Assembly (NCBI RefSeq): GCF_014199435.1
Contig: NZ_JACIJP010000001.1
Coordinates: 930,001-994,000 of the forward strand
Length of the DNA: 64,000 nucleotides
Origin: Sphingobium subterraneum
Lineage (GTDB): Bacteria; Pseudomonadota; Alphaproteobacteria; Sphingomonadales; Sphingomonadaceae
Reading direction: 5' to 3'
Positions 57,228 to 64,000 of the stretch are shown one piece after another; the stretch's first letter is position 1; each line of letters begins with the position of its first letter. The position numbers were made by a program, and so were the translations under genes. Under the pieces are notes generated by a model. It ran no database searches, was not told the DNA's origin, and saw nothing but the letters and a program-made list of their open reading frames with translations.

Positions 57228-59519
57228 ATGACCGATTTCCGCGACCCGTTCGACAGCATCAAGGACCACCCTTTCGATACCGCGCTGTCCGAACGCTATC
57301 TTGTCTATGCCCTGTCGACCATTACCGCGCGCTCGCTCCCGGACCTGCGCGACGGACTGAAGCCGGTGCATCGCCGCCTGCTCTGGGCGATGCGGCTTCT
57401 GCGGCTTGAACCCTCGGGCGCGACGCCCGATACGCTGATGGCCAATCCAGCGCGCAACGCCACAAGCTACAAAAAGTGCGCGCGCGTCGTGGGCGACGTC
57501 ATCGGCAAATACCATCCGCACGGCGACGCCAGCGTCTATGACGCCATGGTCCGCCTGGCGCAGGACTTCTCGCTGCGCACGCCGCTGGTCGATGGCCAGG
57601 GGAACTTCGGCAATATCGACGGCGATAACGCGGCGGCAATGCGCTACACAGAAGCGCGCCTGACGCAGGCGGCCGCAGATCTGATGGATGGGCTGGATGA
57701 AGGCACGGTTGAATTCCGGCCCACGTACAACGGCGAGGAAGAGGAGCCGGAGGTGTTTCCCGGCCTGTTCCCGAACTTGCTCGCCAACGGCGCCAGCGGC
57801 ATCGCGGTGGGCATGGCGACCAGCATCCCGCCGCACAATGTCGCGGAGATCATCGACGCCGCCACGCTGCTCATCGACCAACCGGAGACCGATCACCCCG
57901 CGCTGATGCAGATCGTGCGCGGGCCAGACATGCCAACGGGCGGCGTTCTGGTCGACGCGCCGTCCGTCATTTCCGATGCCTATGCCGTCGGGCGTGGCGC
58001 GATGCGCATCCGCGCCCGCTGGCACAAGGAAGACGAAGCGCGCGGCGTCTGGAACATCATCATCACGGAAATCCCCTACCAGGTCGGCAAATCCAAGTTG
58101 ATCGAGCAGATCGCCGCTCTGATCACCGAAAAAAAGCTGCCGATCCTCGCCGACATTCGCGACGAGTCCGATGCCGAAATCCGTATCATTCTCGAACCGC
58201 GCAGCCGCACGGTTGACCCGGGCGTGCTGATGGACAGCCTCTTCCGCCTGACCGATCTGGAGGTGCGCTTTAGCCTCAACATGAATGTACTCGACGCCAC
58301 TCATACGCCGCGCGTTCTCTGTCTTAAAGACGTTCTTGTTCAATGGCTTACTCATCAGATCGACGTGCTGGTCCGGCGCGCGCAGCATCGGCTGGACAAG
58401 ATCGCCGCGCGTGTCGAACTGCTCGACGGATACATCATCGCCTATCTCAATCTCGACCGGGTGATCGAGATCATCCGCACCGAGGACGAGCCCAAGGCCG
58501 TCATGATGGAAGAATTTCAACTCAACGACCGGCAGGCCGAAGCCATCCTCAACATGCGGTTGCGCTCCCTGCGCAAGCTGGAGGAGATGGAGCTGCGCCG
58601 CGAACATGCGGAATTGCTGAAAGAGCGCGACGAGCTGCAGAAGCTGGTCGAGAGCCCTGCACGACAGCGGACGAAGCTCAAGCGCAATCTCGCCGACCTG
58701 CGCAAGCGCTACAGCCCGGAGAGTGACCTTGGCCGCCGTCGCACCGCGGTCGAAGAGGCTGCACCAGCCCGTGAAATCCCCCTGGAAGCGATGATCGAGC
58801 GGGAACCGATTACCGTCATCCTGTCCCAACGTGGCTGGATTCGCGCGATGAAGGGCCATGTCGACACGGCAGCGGCCGATGCACTCAAGTTCAAGGAAGG
58901 CGACGGCCCCGCCTTTGCCTTCCACGCGCAGACCACCGACAAGCTGCTGCTCGCTTGCGCCAATGGCCGCTTCTATACGCTGGCGTCGGACAAACTGCCC
59001 GGCGGACGCGGTTTTGGCGAACCGGTGCGCCTGATGGTCGATCTCGATAACGAAACGGAGATTATTGCCCTGCTTCCAGCCCGGAGCGAAGGCAAGATGC
59101 TGCTCGCCGCGAGTGACGGGCGCGGATTTGTCGCCGCCATGGCTGACGTGGTCGCGGAAACGCGCAAGGGCAAGCAGGTCGTCAACGTCCGGCCGGGCGC
59201 GCGGCTTGTCGCGGTCCGACCGATCGCGGCGGGAACAGACAGCGTCGCCGTTATTGGTGAGAACCGCAAGCTGCTCGTCTTTCCACTCGCCGAGCTGCCC
59301 GAAATGGCGCGCGGCCAAGGGGTTCAACTCCAGCGCTATCGCGACGGGGGATTGTCGGACATCACCGCCTTCGCGCTCGCCGACGGGCTGAGTTGGACCA
59401 TGGGTGGCGAGAGCGGTCGCACCCGCACGGAGGCCGACCTTTCCCCTTGGCGCGCGGCGCGAGGGGCAGCTGGGCGGATGCCACCAACGGGCTTTCCCCG
59501 GAACAACCGGTTTGGGTGA
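57228..59519 (+). CDS. parC: DNA topoisomerase IV subunit A
   Basis: A 763-aa type IIA topoisomerase subunit that decatenates daughter chromosomes. The N-terminal [31 protein letters not shown] region and the catalytic Tyr near residue 140 in AMRYTEARL are intact. Quinolone-region residues are [17 protein letters not shown]. The C-terminal domain has the pinwheel beta repeats. It is shorter than GyrA, and the GyrA box is absent, which supports ParC. Confidence 0.95.
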   Translation: MTDFRDPFDSIKDHPFDTALSERYLVYALSTITARSLPDLRDGLKPVHRRLLWAMRLLRLEPSGATPDTLMANPARNATSYKKCARVVGDVIGKYHPHGDASVYDAMVRLAQDFSLRTPLVDGQGNFGNIDGDNAAAMRYTEARLTQAAADLMDGLDEGTVEFRPTYNGEEEEPEVFPGLFPNLLANGASGIAVGMATSIPPHNVAEIIDAATLLIDQPETDHPALMQIVRGPDMPTGGVLVDAPSVISDAYAVGRGAMRIRARWHKEDEARGVWNIIITEIPYQVGKSKLIEQIAALITEKKLPILADIRDESDAEIRIILEPRSRTVDPGVLMDSLFRLTDLEVRFSLNMNVLDATHTPRVLCLKDVLVQWLTHQIDVLVRRAQHRLDKIAARVELLDGYIIAYLNLDRVIEIIRTEDEPKAVMMEEFQLNDRQAEAILNMRLRSLRKLEEMELRREHAELLKERDELQKLVESPARQRTKLKRNLADLRKRYSPESDLGRRRTAVEEAAPAREIPLEAMIEREPITVILSQRGWIRAMKGHVDTAAADALKFKEGDGPAFAFHAQTTDKLLLACANGRFYTLASDKLPGGRGFGEPVRLMVDLDNETEIIALLPARSEGKMLLAASDGRGFVAAMADVVAETRKGKQVVNVRPGARLVAVRPIAAGTDSVAVIGENRKLLVFPLAELPEMARGQGVQLQRYRDGGLSDITAFALADGLSWTMGGESGRTRTEADLSPWRAARGAAGRMPPTGFPRNNRFG

Positions 59520-59630
59520 ACGGCGCTCGCCCGCGCAAAATGATCCGGGTCTCAGACCGGAAACGGAAATTCGCGTCTAAAATGGGTTTAAGCGCTTAAT
59601 ATTCTTTGTGAATGGACGTTTATCCTATCC

Positions 59631-61382
59631 ATGGACGGAATGTCGCCACGCCCATGGATCGCCGACAATGATTGCTCGGACGATACCGTCGTTCCGCTGC
59701 CCGCAAAAACCGCGGTCGGCGCACCCAACTGGCTGGCCGCCATCCCCTATCCTGCGGCCCTCATTCGCTTGGCCGGCTCAGATCCGCAGATCGATCATTG
59801 TACCGAGAATTTTCTGCGCACGTTTCCCAATTTGAGGAACGGCTTCGCTTCTGCTGACGATCCGATGGCGGGCGAAATTCGCCGCGCCGTTACGGGATTC
59901 GTTATAGGCAAGCAGGCGATCTGCCATTTCGAGATTTTGCGCGAGACGCCGATAGGGGCGGAAACCTTCGCCTGCACGCTCGGCTGGATACGCGACCTGG
60001 GCGGCTCGGGCGATCACATCCTACTGAGCGCGCTTGACCGCACATCCGACCGCCGGATCGAGGAAAGCCTTCGCCGCGAACTGGTGTCCGACACGCTGAC
60101 GTCACTGCCCAACCGCATCGGCTTCGGCGAAGCGCTCGAGCATATGATCAGCAGTGCCAAGGATACGCCGAGCAGCGAGATCTCTGTCATTATGGTCGAT
60201 CTCGTCCGCTTCAGTCGTATCAATGAATCGCTGGGTTCACTGGCGGGCGACGAACTGATTTTGTCCGTTGCGAAGCGGTTGAAGGCGTTGATCACGCCCG
60301 ACCTCATTCTGGCCCGGCTGGGGGGCGATGAATTCGCCATCTGCCGCCTCCTCCCCAACGGATTGACCGACGCCATGTCGCTGGCGGCGCAAATCAAGGC
60401 CGCGGTCGTCGCGCCGGTCCGTCTGGCAAACTTCCAGCTTTCGATTGATTGCGCCGTGGGCTGCGCCATCGCCCGGGTCGATGAGGCTGAAGCCGACGAG
60501 TTGATTCGCCAAGCGCAAACCGCGGTACGCACTGCCAAGCGAACCGACCGGCTCGAAGTCTATCGTCCGGGCGTGCTGAGCGCGGCGCGGCGCCGCTTTC
60601 TCATCGAGAGTCGCCTTCGCAACGCCTTGTCGACGGGCGGCCTGCACCTGATGTTCCAACCGCTGGTCGACCTGGCCAGCAACGAGATCACGGGTTTCGA
60701 GGCGCTGGCCCGCTGGCATGATGACGAGCTGGGTCCGGTCTCGCCCAACGACTTCATTCCGGTCGCCGAGGAATCCGGGCTCATTGTACAACTGGGTCGC
60801 TGGGCGCTCAACGAATCGATGCGGCAATTGAGCCGCTGGGACAAGGCGCAGGGAAGCATTGTTCCGCTGCGGATGAACGTCAACCTGTCGCCGATCCAGA
60901 TGGTGCGCGATGACGTGATCTCCGCGATCAGCGACGCATTGCGGATGAACGGTGTGGATGGCCGCCGCCTCACCATCGAAATGACGGAAAGCGCTTTGGT
61001 CGGTGATCCCGATGCTTGCCGTACGCTGCTTAATGCACTCAAAGGCTTTAACGTTTCGATCGCCATGGACGATTTCGGGACGGGCTATTCCAACATGGCC
61101 AGCCTGCAGAGCCTGCCGCTGGATGCCCTCAAAATCGACCGCAGCTTCGTGTCGGACATGCTGGTCGACAGCGACAAGCACGCAATCATCCGTGCCATCC
61201 TCTCGCTTGCTCAGGCGCTCAAGCTCAAGACCACGGCGGAGGGCATCGAGAGCCATGCCGTCGCCGAAGCCCTGCGCGACATGGGATGCACCGTGGGGCA
61301 AGGCTTCTACTATGCCCGGCCGATGACGGCAGACGACGCCTTCGCCTACTGGCTTTCGCGATGGGAGTTCGAGGCGATCTGA
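59631..61382 (+). CDS. GGDEF-EAL cyclic-di-GMP turnover protein
   Basis: A 583-aa protein with a PAS-like N-terminus (about 35-140), GGDEF domain (LARLGGDEF near residue 230) and EAL domain (FEALARWHD near 356, DDFGTGYSN, AEGIESH). Both catalytic signatures are intact, so it could make or break c-di-GMP. The RxxD inhibition site before GGDEF is absent. No transmembrane segment. Its 3' end overlaps the convergent cca gene by 37 bases. Confidence 0.93.
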   Translation: MDGMSPRPWIADNDCSDDTVVPLPAKTAVGAPNWLAAIPYPAALIRLAGSDPQIDHCTENFLRTFPNLRNGFASADDPMAGEIRRAVTGFVIGKQAICHFEILRETPIGAETFACTLGWIRDLGGSGDHILLSALDRTSDRRIEESLRRELVSDTLTSLPNRIGFGEALEHMISSAKDTPSSEISVIMVDLVRFSRINESLGSLAGDELILSVAKRLKALITPDLILARLGGDEFAICRLLPNGLTDAMSLAAQIKAAVVAPVRLANFQLSIDCAVGCAIARVDEAEADELIRQAQTAVRTAKRTDRLEVYRPGVLSAARRRFLIESRLRNALSTGGLHLMFQPLVDLASNEITGFEALARWHDDELGPVSPNDFIPVAEESGLIVQLGRWALNESMRQLSRWDKAQGSIVPLRMNVNLSPIQMVRDDVISAISDALRMNGVDGRRLTIEMTESALVGDPDACRTLLNALKGFNVSIAMDDFGTGYSNMASLQSLPLDALKIDRSFVSDMLVDSDKHAIIRAILSLAQALKLKTTAEGIESHAVAEALRDMGCTVGQGFYYARPMTADDAFAYWLSRWEFEAI

Positions 61383-62557
61383 GCCGCGATCGCGCGGGCG
61401 CGTTCGGCGGAAGGAAAACCTTCTGCAATCCACTGCTCCCGTATTTGCGTCAGCGTTCGCGCGATATCCGGTCCGGGCGCCATCCCCAACGCCAGCAAGT
61501 CCGCGCCGCCCACCGGCAGGGCCGGCACGTGCCACGCGCGCAGCACGCTTACATCCCTAGGGTCTTTTGCGGGATCCAGCAGGATCATGTCGATCGCGCT
61601 TTCCTGCCCGACACGAAACGCCAGTTCCCGCGCCGACCCATGCGCCGGGGGTCCGGAAAGCGCCGTTGCGATCCGCTTACGTGCCTTATTGGAAAGTTTC
61701 AGCCGGGCCGCAGCCTGTTCGCCGATCCGGCCGTCGCGCGGCAACAGAGCGGCGAGCCGAAGCACAGCGCAGGGCTGCACCCCGGCGGCGGCTTCCCGAT
61801 CGACCAGGGTTGCAAGATGCGCCAGCCCTTCAGACGTAATCTCGGGGAGCACCGGCGCCAATATGTCGCCTTCCACCATCAGCCGGACTGCCGGAACGGG
61901 GTGTGGCAGAGCGAGCAGTTTCAGCAATTCATCCGCGATACGCTCGCGCGACAGCGCCATCAGGCTGTTGGCGTGCGCACGGCAGGCCTCATACGCCGCC
62001 GCATCCGGCGCGCCCTGTCCGAAGCGGGCGAAGAAGCGGAAAAAGCGCAGAATTCGTAGATGGTCCTCGGATATGCGCGCGCCAGGATCGCCAATGAAGC
62101 GCACCCGACCTGCCGCCAGATCGTCCAGTCCGCTGAAATAATCGCTGATCCGTCCGTCGATCGGGCTGGCGTAGAGCGCGTTGATCGTGAAATCGCGCCG
62201 CGCGGCATCCGCCTGCCAATCGTCGGTGTACGCGACGGTCGCCCTGCGTCCGTCCGTCTCCACATCATGACGCAGGGTGGTGATTTCCACCGGCCGGTGG
62301 TCGATGATGGCGGTCACGGTGCCGTGGGCGATGCCGGTGGGCACGACCTTTATTCCGGCGCCGTGCAGACGCGCCATCGTTTCGTCGGGAGGGTAGGTCG
62401 TCGCCAGATCGATGTCAGACACCGGATCGCCCAACAACCCGTCCCGCACGGCTCCGCCGACATAGCGGACGGTATCCGTCTCCGCTTCCAGCACCGCGAA
62501 CAATTCGTCCAGCCCCGGCCGATGCCGCCACGGGGCGTCAGGCAGGAAGGTCGTCAT
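61346..62557 (-). CDS. cca: CCA tRNA nucleotidyltransferase (CCA-adding enzyme or A-adding relative)
   Basis: A 403-aa class-II nucleotidyltransferase: head YVGGAVRDGLLGDPVSDIDLATT with metal-binding DID, then IRILRFFRFFARFG. It repairs tRNA 3' ends; the class II family also includes poly(A) polymerase. tRNA-Val here already encodes CCA. Its start overlaps the NUDIX gene by 20 bases. Confidence 0.92.
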   Translation of the reverse strand: MTTFLPDAPWRHRPGLDELFAVLEAETDTVRYVGGAVRDGLLGDPVSDIDLATTYPPDETMARLHGAGIKVVPTGIAHGTVTAIIDHRPVEITTLRHDVETDGRRATVAYTDDWQADAARRDFTINALYASPIDGRISDYFSGLDDLAAGRVRFIGDPGARISEDHLRILRFFRFFARFGQGAPDAAAYEACRAHANSLMALSRERIADELLKLLALPHPVPAVRLMVEGDILAPVLPEITSEGLAHLATLVDREAAAGVQPCAVLRLAALLPRDGRIGEQAAARLKLSNKARKRIATALSGPPAHGSARELAFRVGQESAIDMILLDPAKDPRDVSVLRAWHVPALPVGGADLLALGMAPGPDIARTLTQIREQWIAEGFPSAERARAIAAQIASNSHRESQ

Positions 62558-63134
62558 AACCCAGCCGCTTCGACAGGTTCGCGATGATCGCGGCCGTCAC
62601 GCCCCATATCCGATGGTCCCCCCATATGATCTCGTAATAATGCCGGATCCCGCCCGCAAAGTCGATCGCCTTGCGTTCCCGGTTGGCGGGCGAGAGCAGG
62701 AAATCGAGCGGTACCTCGAACAGTGCTTCGACCTCATGCTCATGGGGCGTGAGCGGCAGGTCTGGGGGAATGACGGCCAACACCGGAATGATGTCGAAGC
62801 CGGTAAACGTTTTATACCGGTCAGACGTGCCGACAATCCGGACCTGCCGGGGGTCGAGCGCGATTTCCTCCTGCGCTTCCCGCAGCGCCGCGGCGACGAC
62901 ATCAGCGTCGTCGGGGTCGACACGCCCGCCGGGGAAGGCAACCTGCCCCGCATGCTTGCGCAGATGCGACGCGCGCCGTGTCAGGATCACGCCGGGATTT
63001 TCCCGGTCGGTTACCGCAATCAGGACGGCGGCGGGATGCAGCGGTTCGTCGGTCCAGCGCTCGTCCGCCAGCACCGCATGGTCGATGCTATGGCCATGGG
63101 TCAATTGTTCCCGCAGTTGGTCGGCGAGCGTCAT
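62538..63134 (-). CDS. CoA pyrophosphatase-type NUDIX hydrolase
   Basis: A 198-aa NUDIX enzyme. The NUDIX box is GGRVDPDDADVVAAALREAQEE; the preceding SHLRKHAGQVAFPGG is the CoA-pyrophosphatase signature (UPF0035). It probably cleaves CoA or acyl-CoA to phosphopantetheine and 3',5'-ADP. The frame opens to 63182, but ATG 63134 follows the DUF1285 stop by two bases and gives the usual length. Confidence 0.92.
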   Translation of the reverse strand: MTLADQLREQLTHGHSIDHAVLADERWTDEPLHPAAVLIAVTDRENPGVILTRRASHLRKHAGQVAFPGGRVDPDDADVVAAALREAQEEIALDPRQVRIVGTSDRYKTFTGFDIIPVLAVIPPDLPLTPHEHEVEALFEVPLDFLLSPANRERKAIDFAGGIRHYYEIIWGDHRIWGVTAAIIANLSKRLGYDDLPA

Positions 63135-63136
63135 GC

Positions 63137-63715
63137 TCACTCGCTCGTGCTGCCCAGCGGAAAGAAGATGCCGTTGCTCCACACGCCAGGCCGTCCGTCC
63201 GGACCCACCGCGTCATCGAGCGCGATGTTGGCGAGTTCATAATAGACCGGGCGGGCGATGAGCGCCTCCAGACCGTCACGCACATGAAGATAGGGACGCG
63301 GGCCATCGTCCCCTTCCCGCACAGTGATACCATGTTCACCGTCGGCTGGGACCAGCTCTCCGGTATTGAGGCGGAACACCAGCGCCCTGCCCCGCTCCAC
63401 TCCTTCGCTGCGCACTTCCGCCGCGACGAAGGGGGCATCCTCGACATCGATGGTCAGTTTCTCCACCGGCGTGACCAGCACGAAACTGCCGTCCGGCTCC
63501 CGCCGCAATATTGTCGAGAAAAGCCGTACCATCTCTGCCCGGCCAATGGGCGATCCTTGGTGGAACCATGTCCCGTCCGCAGCGATCCGCATGTCGCTGT
63601 GCCCACAATGTGTGGGATTCCAGTTCTTTACGGGTGGAAGTTTACGTTCCTCCACAAGCTTTGCGATCTCCGCAAGGCTCAGGGAAGCAAGATCAGGCAG
63701 TGGGTCCATGGGCAT
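63137..63715 (-). CDS. DUF1285 domain protein
   Basis: A 192-aa cytosolic protein. Central features are PPVKNWNPTHCGHSDMRIAADGTWFHQGSPIGR (residues about 28-60) and FVLVTPVEKLTIDVEDAPFVA. The family's function is unknown. It is co-directional with the NUDIX and cca genes, with two bases to the NUDIX start, so the three likely form an operon. Confidence 0.88.
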   Translation of the reverse strand: MPMDPLPDLASLSLAEIAKLVEERKLPPVKNWNPTHCGHSDMRIAADGTWFHQGSPIGRAEMVRLFSTILRREPDGSFVLVTPVEKLTIDVEDAPFVAAEVRSEGVERGRALVFRLNTGELVPADGEHGITVREGDDGPRPYLHVRDGLEALIARPVYYELANIALDDAVGPDGRPGVWSNGIFFPLGSTSE

Positions 63716-63760
63716 GAGTTGCAGATAGGCAGCGTTGCACCAAATGGCAAATGCCGACCG

Positions 63761-64000
63761 TCATTCCCCGGCACGGGCGCGCGTGCGCAGATCGTCCCAA
63801 TAAGCGAGCCGCTCCGCAATCCGCTTTTCGAAGCCGCGGTCGGTCGGCGTGTAGAAGTGCGCGGGGCTCATCTCATCCGGCCAGTAATTGTCGCCCGAAA
63901 AGCCATCCGGCCGATCATGATCATAGGCGTACCCTGCCCCATAGCCGATGTCCTTCATCAGCTTGGTCGGCGCGTTGAGGATGTTGGCGGGCGGCATCAG
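63761..64000 (-). CDS. rarA: Replication-associated recombination protein RarA (3' end only)
   Basis: The last 80 codons of a RarA/MgsA AAA+ ATPase; the frame runs off the window. The diagnostic tail is LMKDIGYGAGYAYDHDRPDG and FYTPTDRGFEKRIAERL. RarA helps restart stalled forks with RecA and SSB. Lies 45 bases upstream of DUF1285 on the same strand. Confidence 0.93.
   Translation of the reverse strand: MMPPANILNAPTKLMKDIGYGAGYAYDHDRPDGFSGDNYWPDEMSPAHFYTPTDRGFEKRIAERLAYWDDLRTRARAGE

Noticed and set aside
57183..59327. A 714-codon frame antisense to parC
   Set aside because: Shadow of parC, with no start context or domain.

Overview
The window is chromosomal DNA from an alphaproteobacterium, most likely a sphingomonad (Sphingomonadaceae). 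The base composition is GC-rich. Gene order and families fit this group: adenosylhomocysteinase followed by a PAS kinase, tsaE, amgK/murU-like genes, addB, addA and trxA; a MucR-type regulator beside fur; and fur, acyltransferase, miaB, phoH, ybeY and corC-like genes in one run. Imperfect inverted repeats with a CTTCGACA-CTCAGG core, which are common between sphingomonad genes, occur in three places.

Layout. 1-3.5 kb: a small winged-helix protein, argJ, and a LysE exporter overlapping an inositol-monophosphatase-type phosphatase. 3.5-15 kb: a long minus-strand operon from a DivL-like tyrosine histidine-kinase homologue through tsaE, amgK-like and murU-like (cell-wall sugar recycling), then addB/addA (double-strand break repair) and trxA. 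15-26 kb: ahcY, a secreted protein with a structured leader, an AlgH/YqgE protein, a 1-Cys peroxiredoxin, a hydrolase, a PIN toxin-antitoxin pair behind a perfect palindrome, asd, a MAPEG protein, lpdA and the pyruvate dehydrogenase E2 gene, then a UspA/TMEM175 pair and chorismate mutase. 26-31 kb: rpsD with terminator, a chemoreceptor, a 5'-truncated PEP-CTERM phytase-like gene, a small conserved protein and rlmJ.

31-40 kb is the accessory part. It has long gene-poor stretches, a PPOX-type flavoprotein, a TonB-dependent receptor coupled to a secreted M19 dipeptidase, a GNAT/carbon-nitrogen hydrolase fusion, and two broken genes (one a large serine recombinase C-terminus) beside tRNA-Val.

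40-64 kb is core again: a pseudo-receiver/winged-helix regulator, acnA, an M16 peptidase, an RhlE-type helicase, an Nfu-type protein, tsaB, rimI, MucR, fur, an acyltransferase, miaB, phoH, ybeY, a corC-like gene, parC, a GGDEF-EAL protein, cca, a CoA-type NUDIX hydrolase, a DUF1285 protein and the 3' end of rarA.

The most unusual observations are: (1) a 13-bp palindrome (CTCC-N5-GGAG type) shared exactly between the mucR promoter spacer and the upstream region of the pseudo-receiver regulator; (2) the kinase with Tyr in place of the phospho-accepting His; (3) a leader hairpin that pairs with the Shine-Dalgarno of a secreted protein; (4) the receptor/dipeptidase/GNAT-nitrilase accessory locus next to recombinase debris; (5) a 31-bp perfect palindrome abutting the antitoxin start codon. 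I found no CRISPR array, no intact transposase and no obvious complete novel system.
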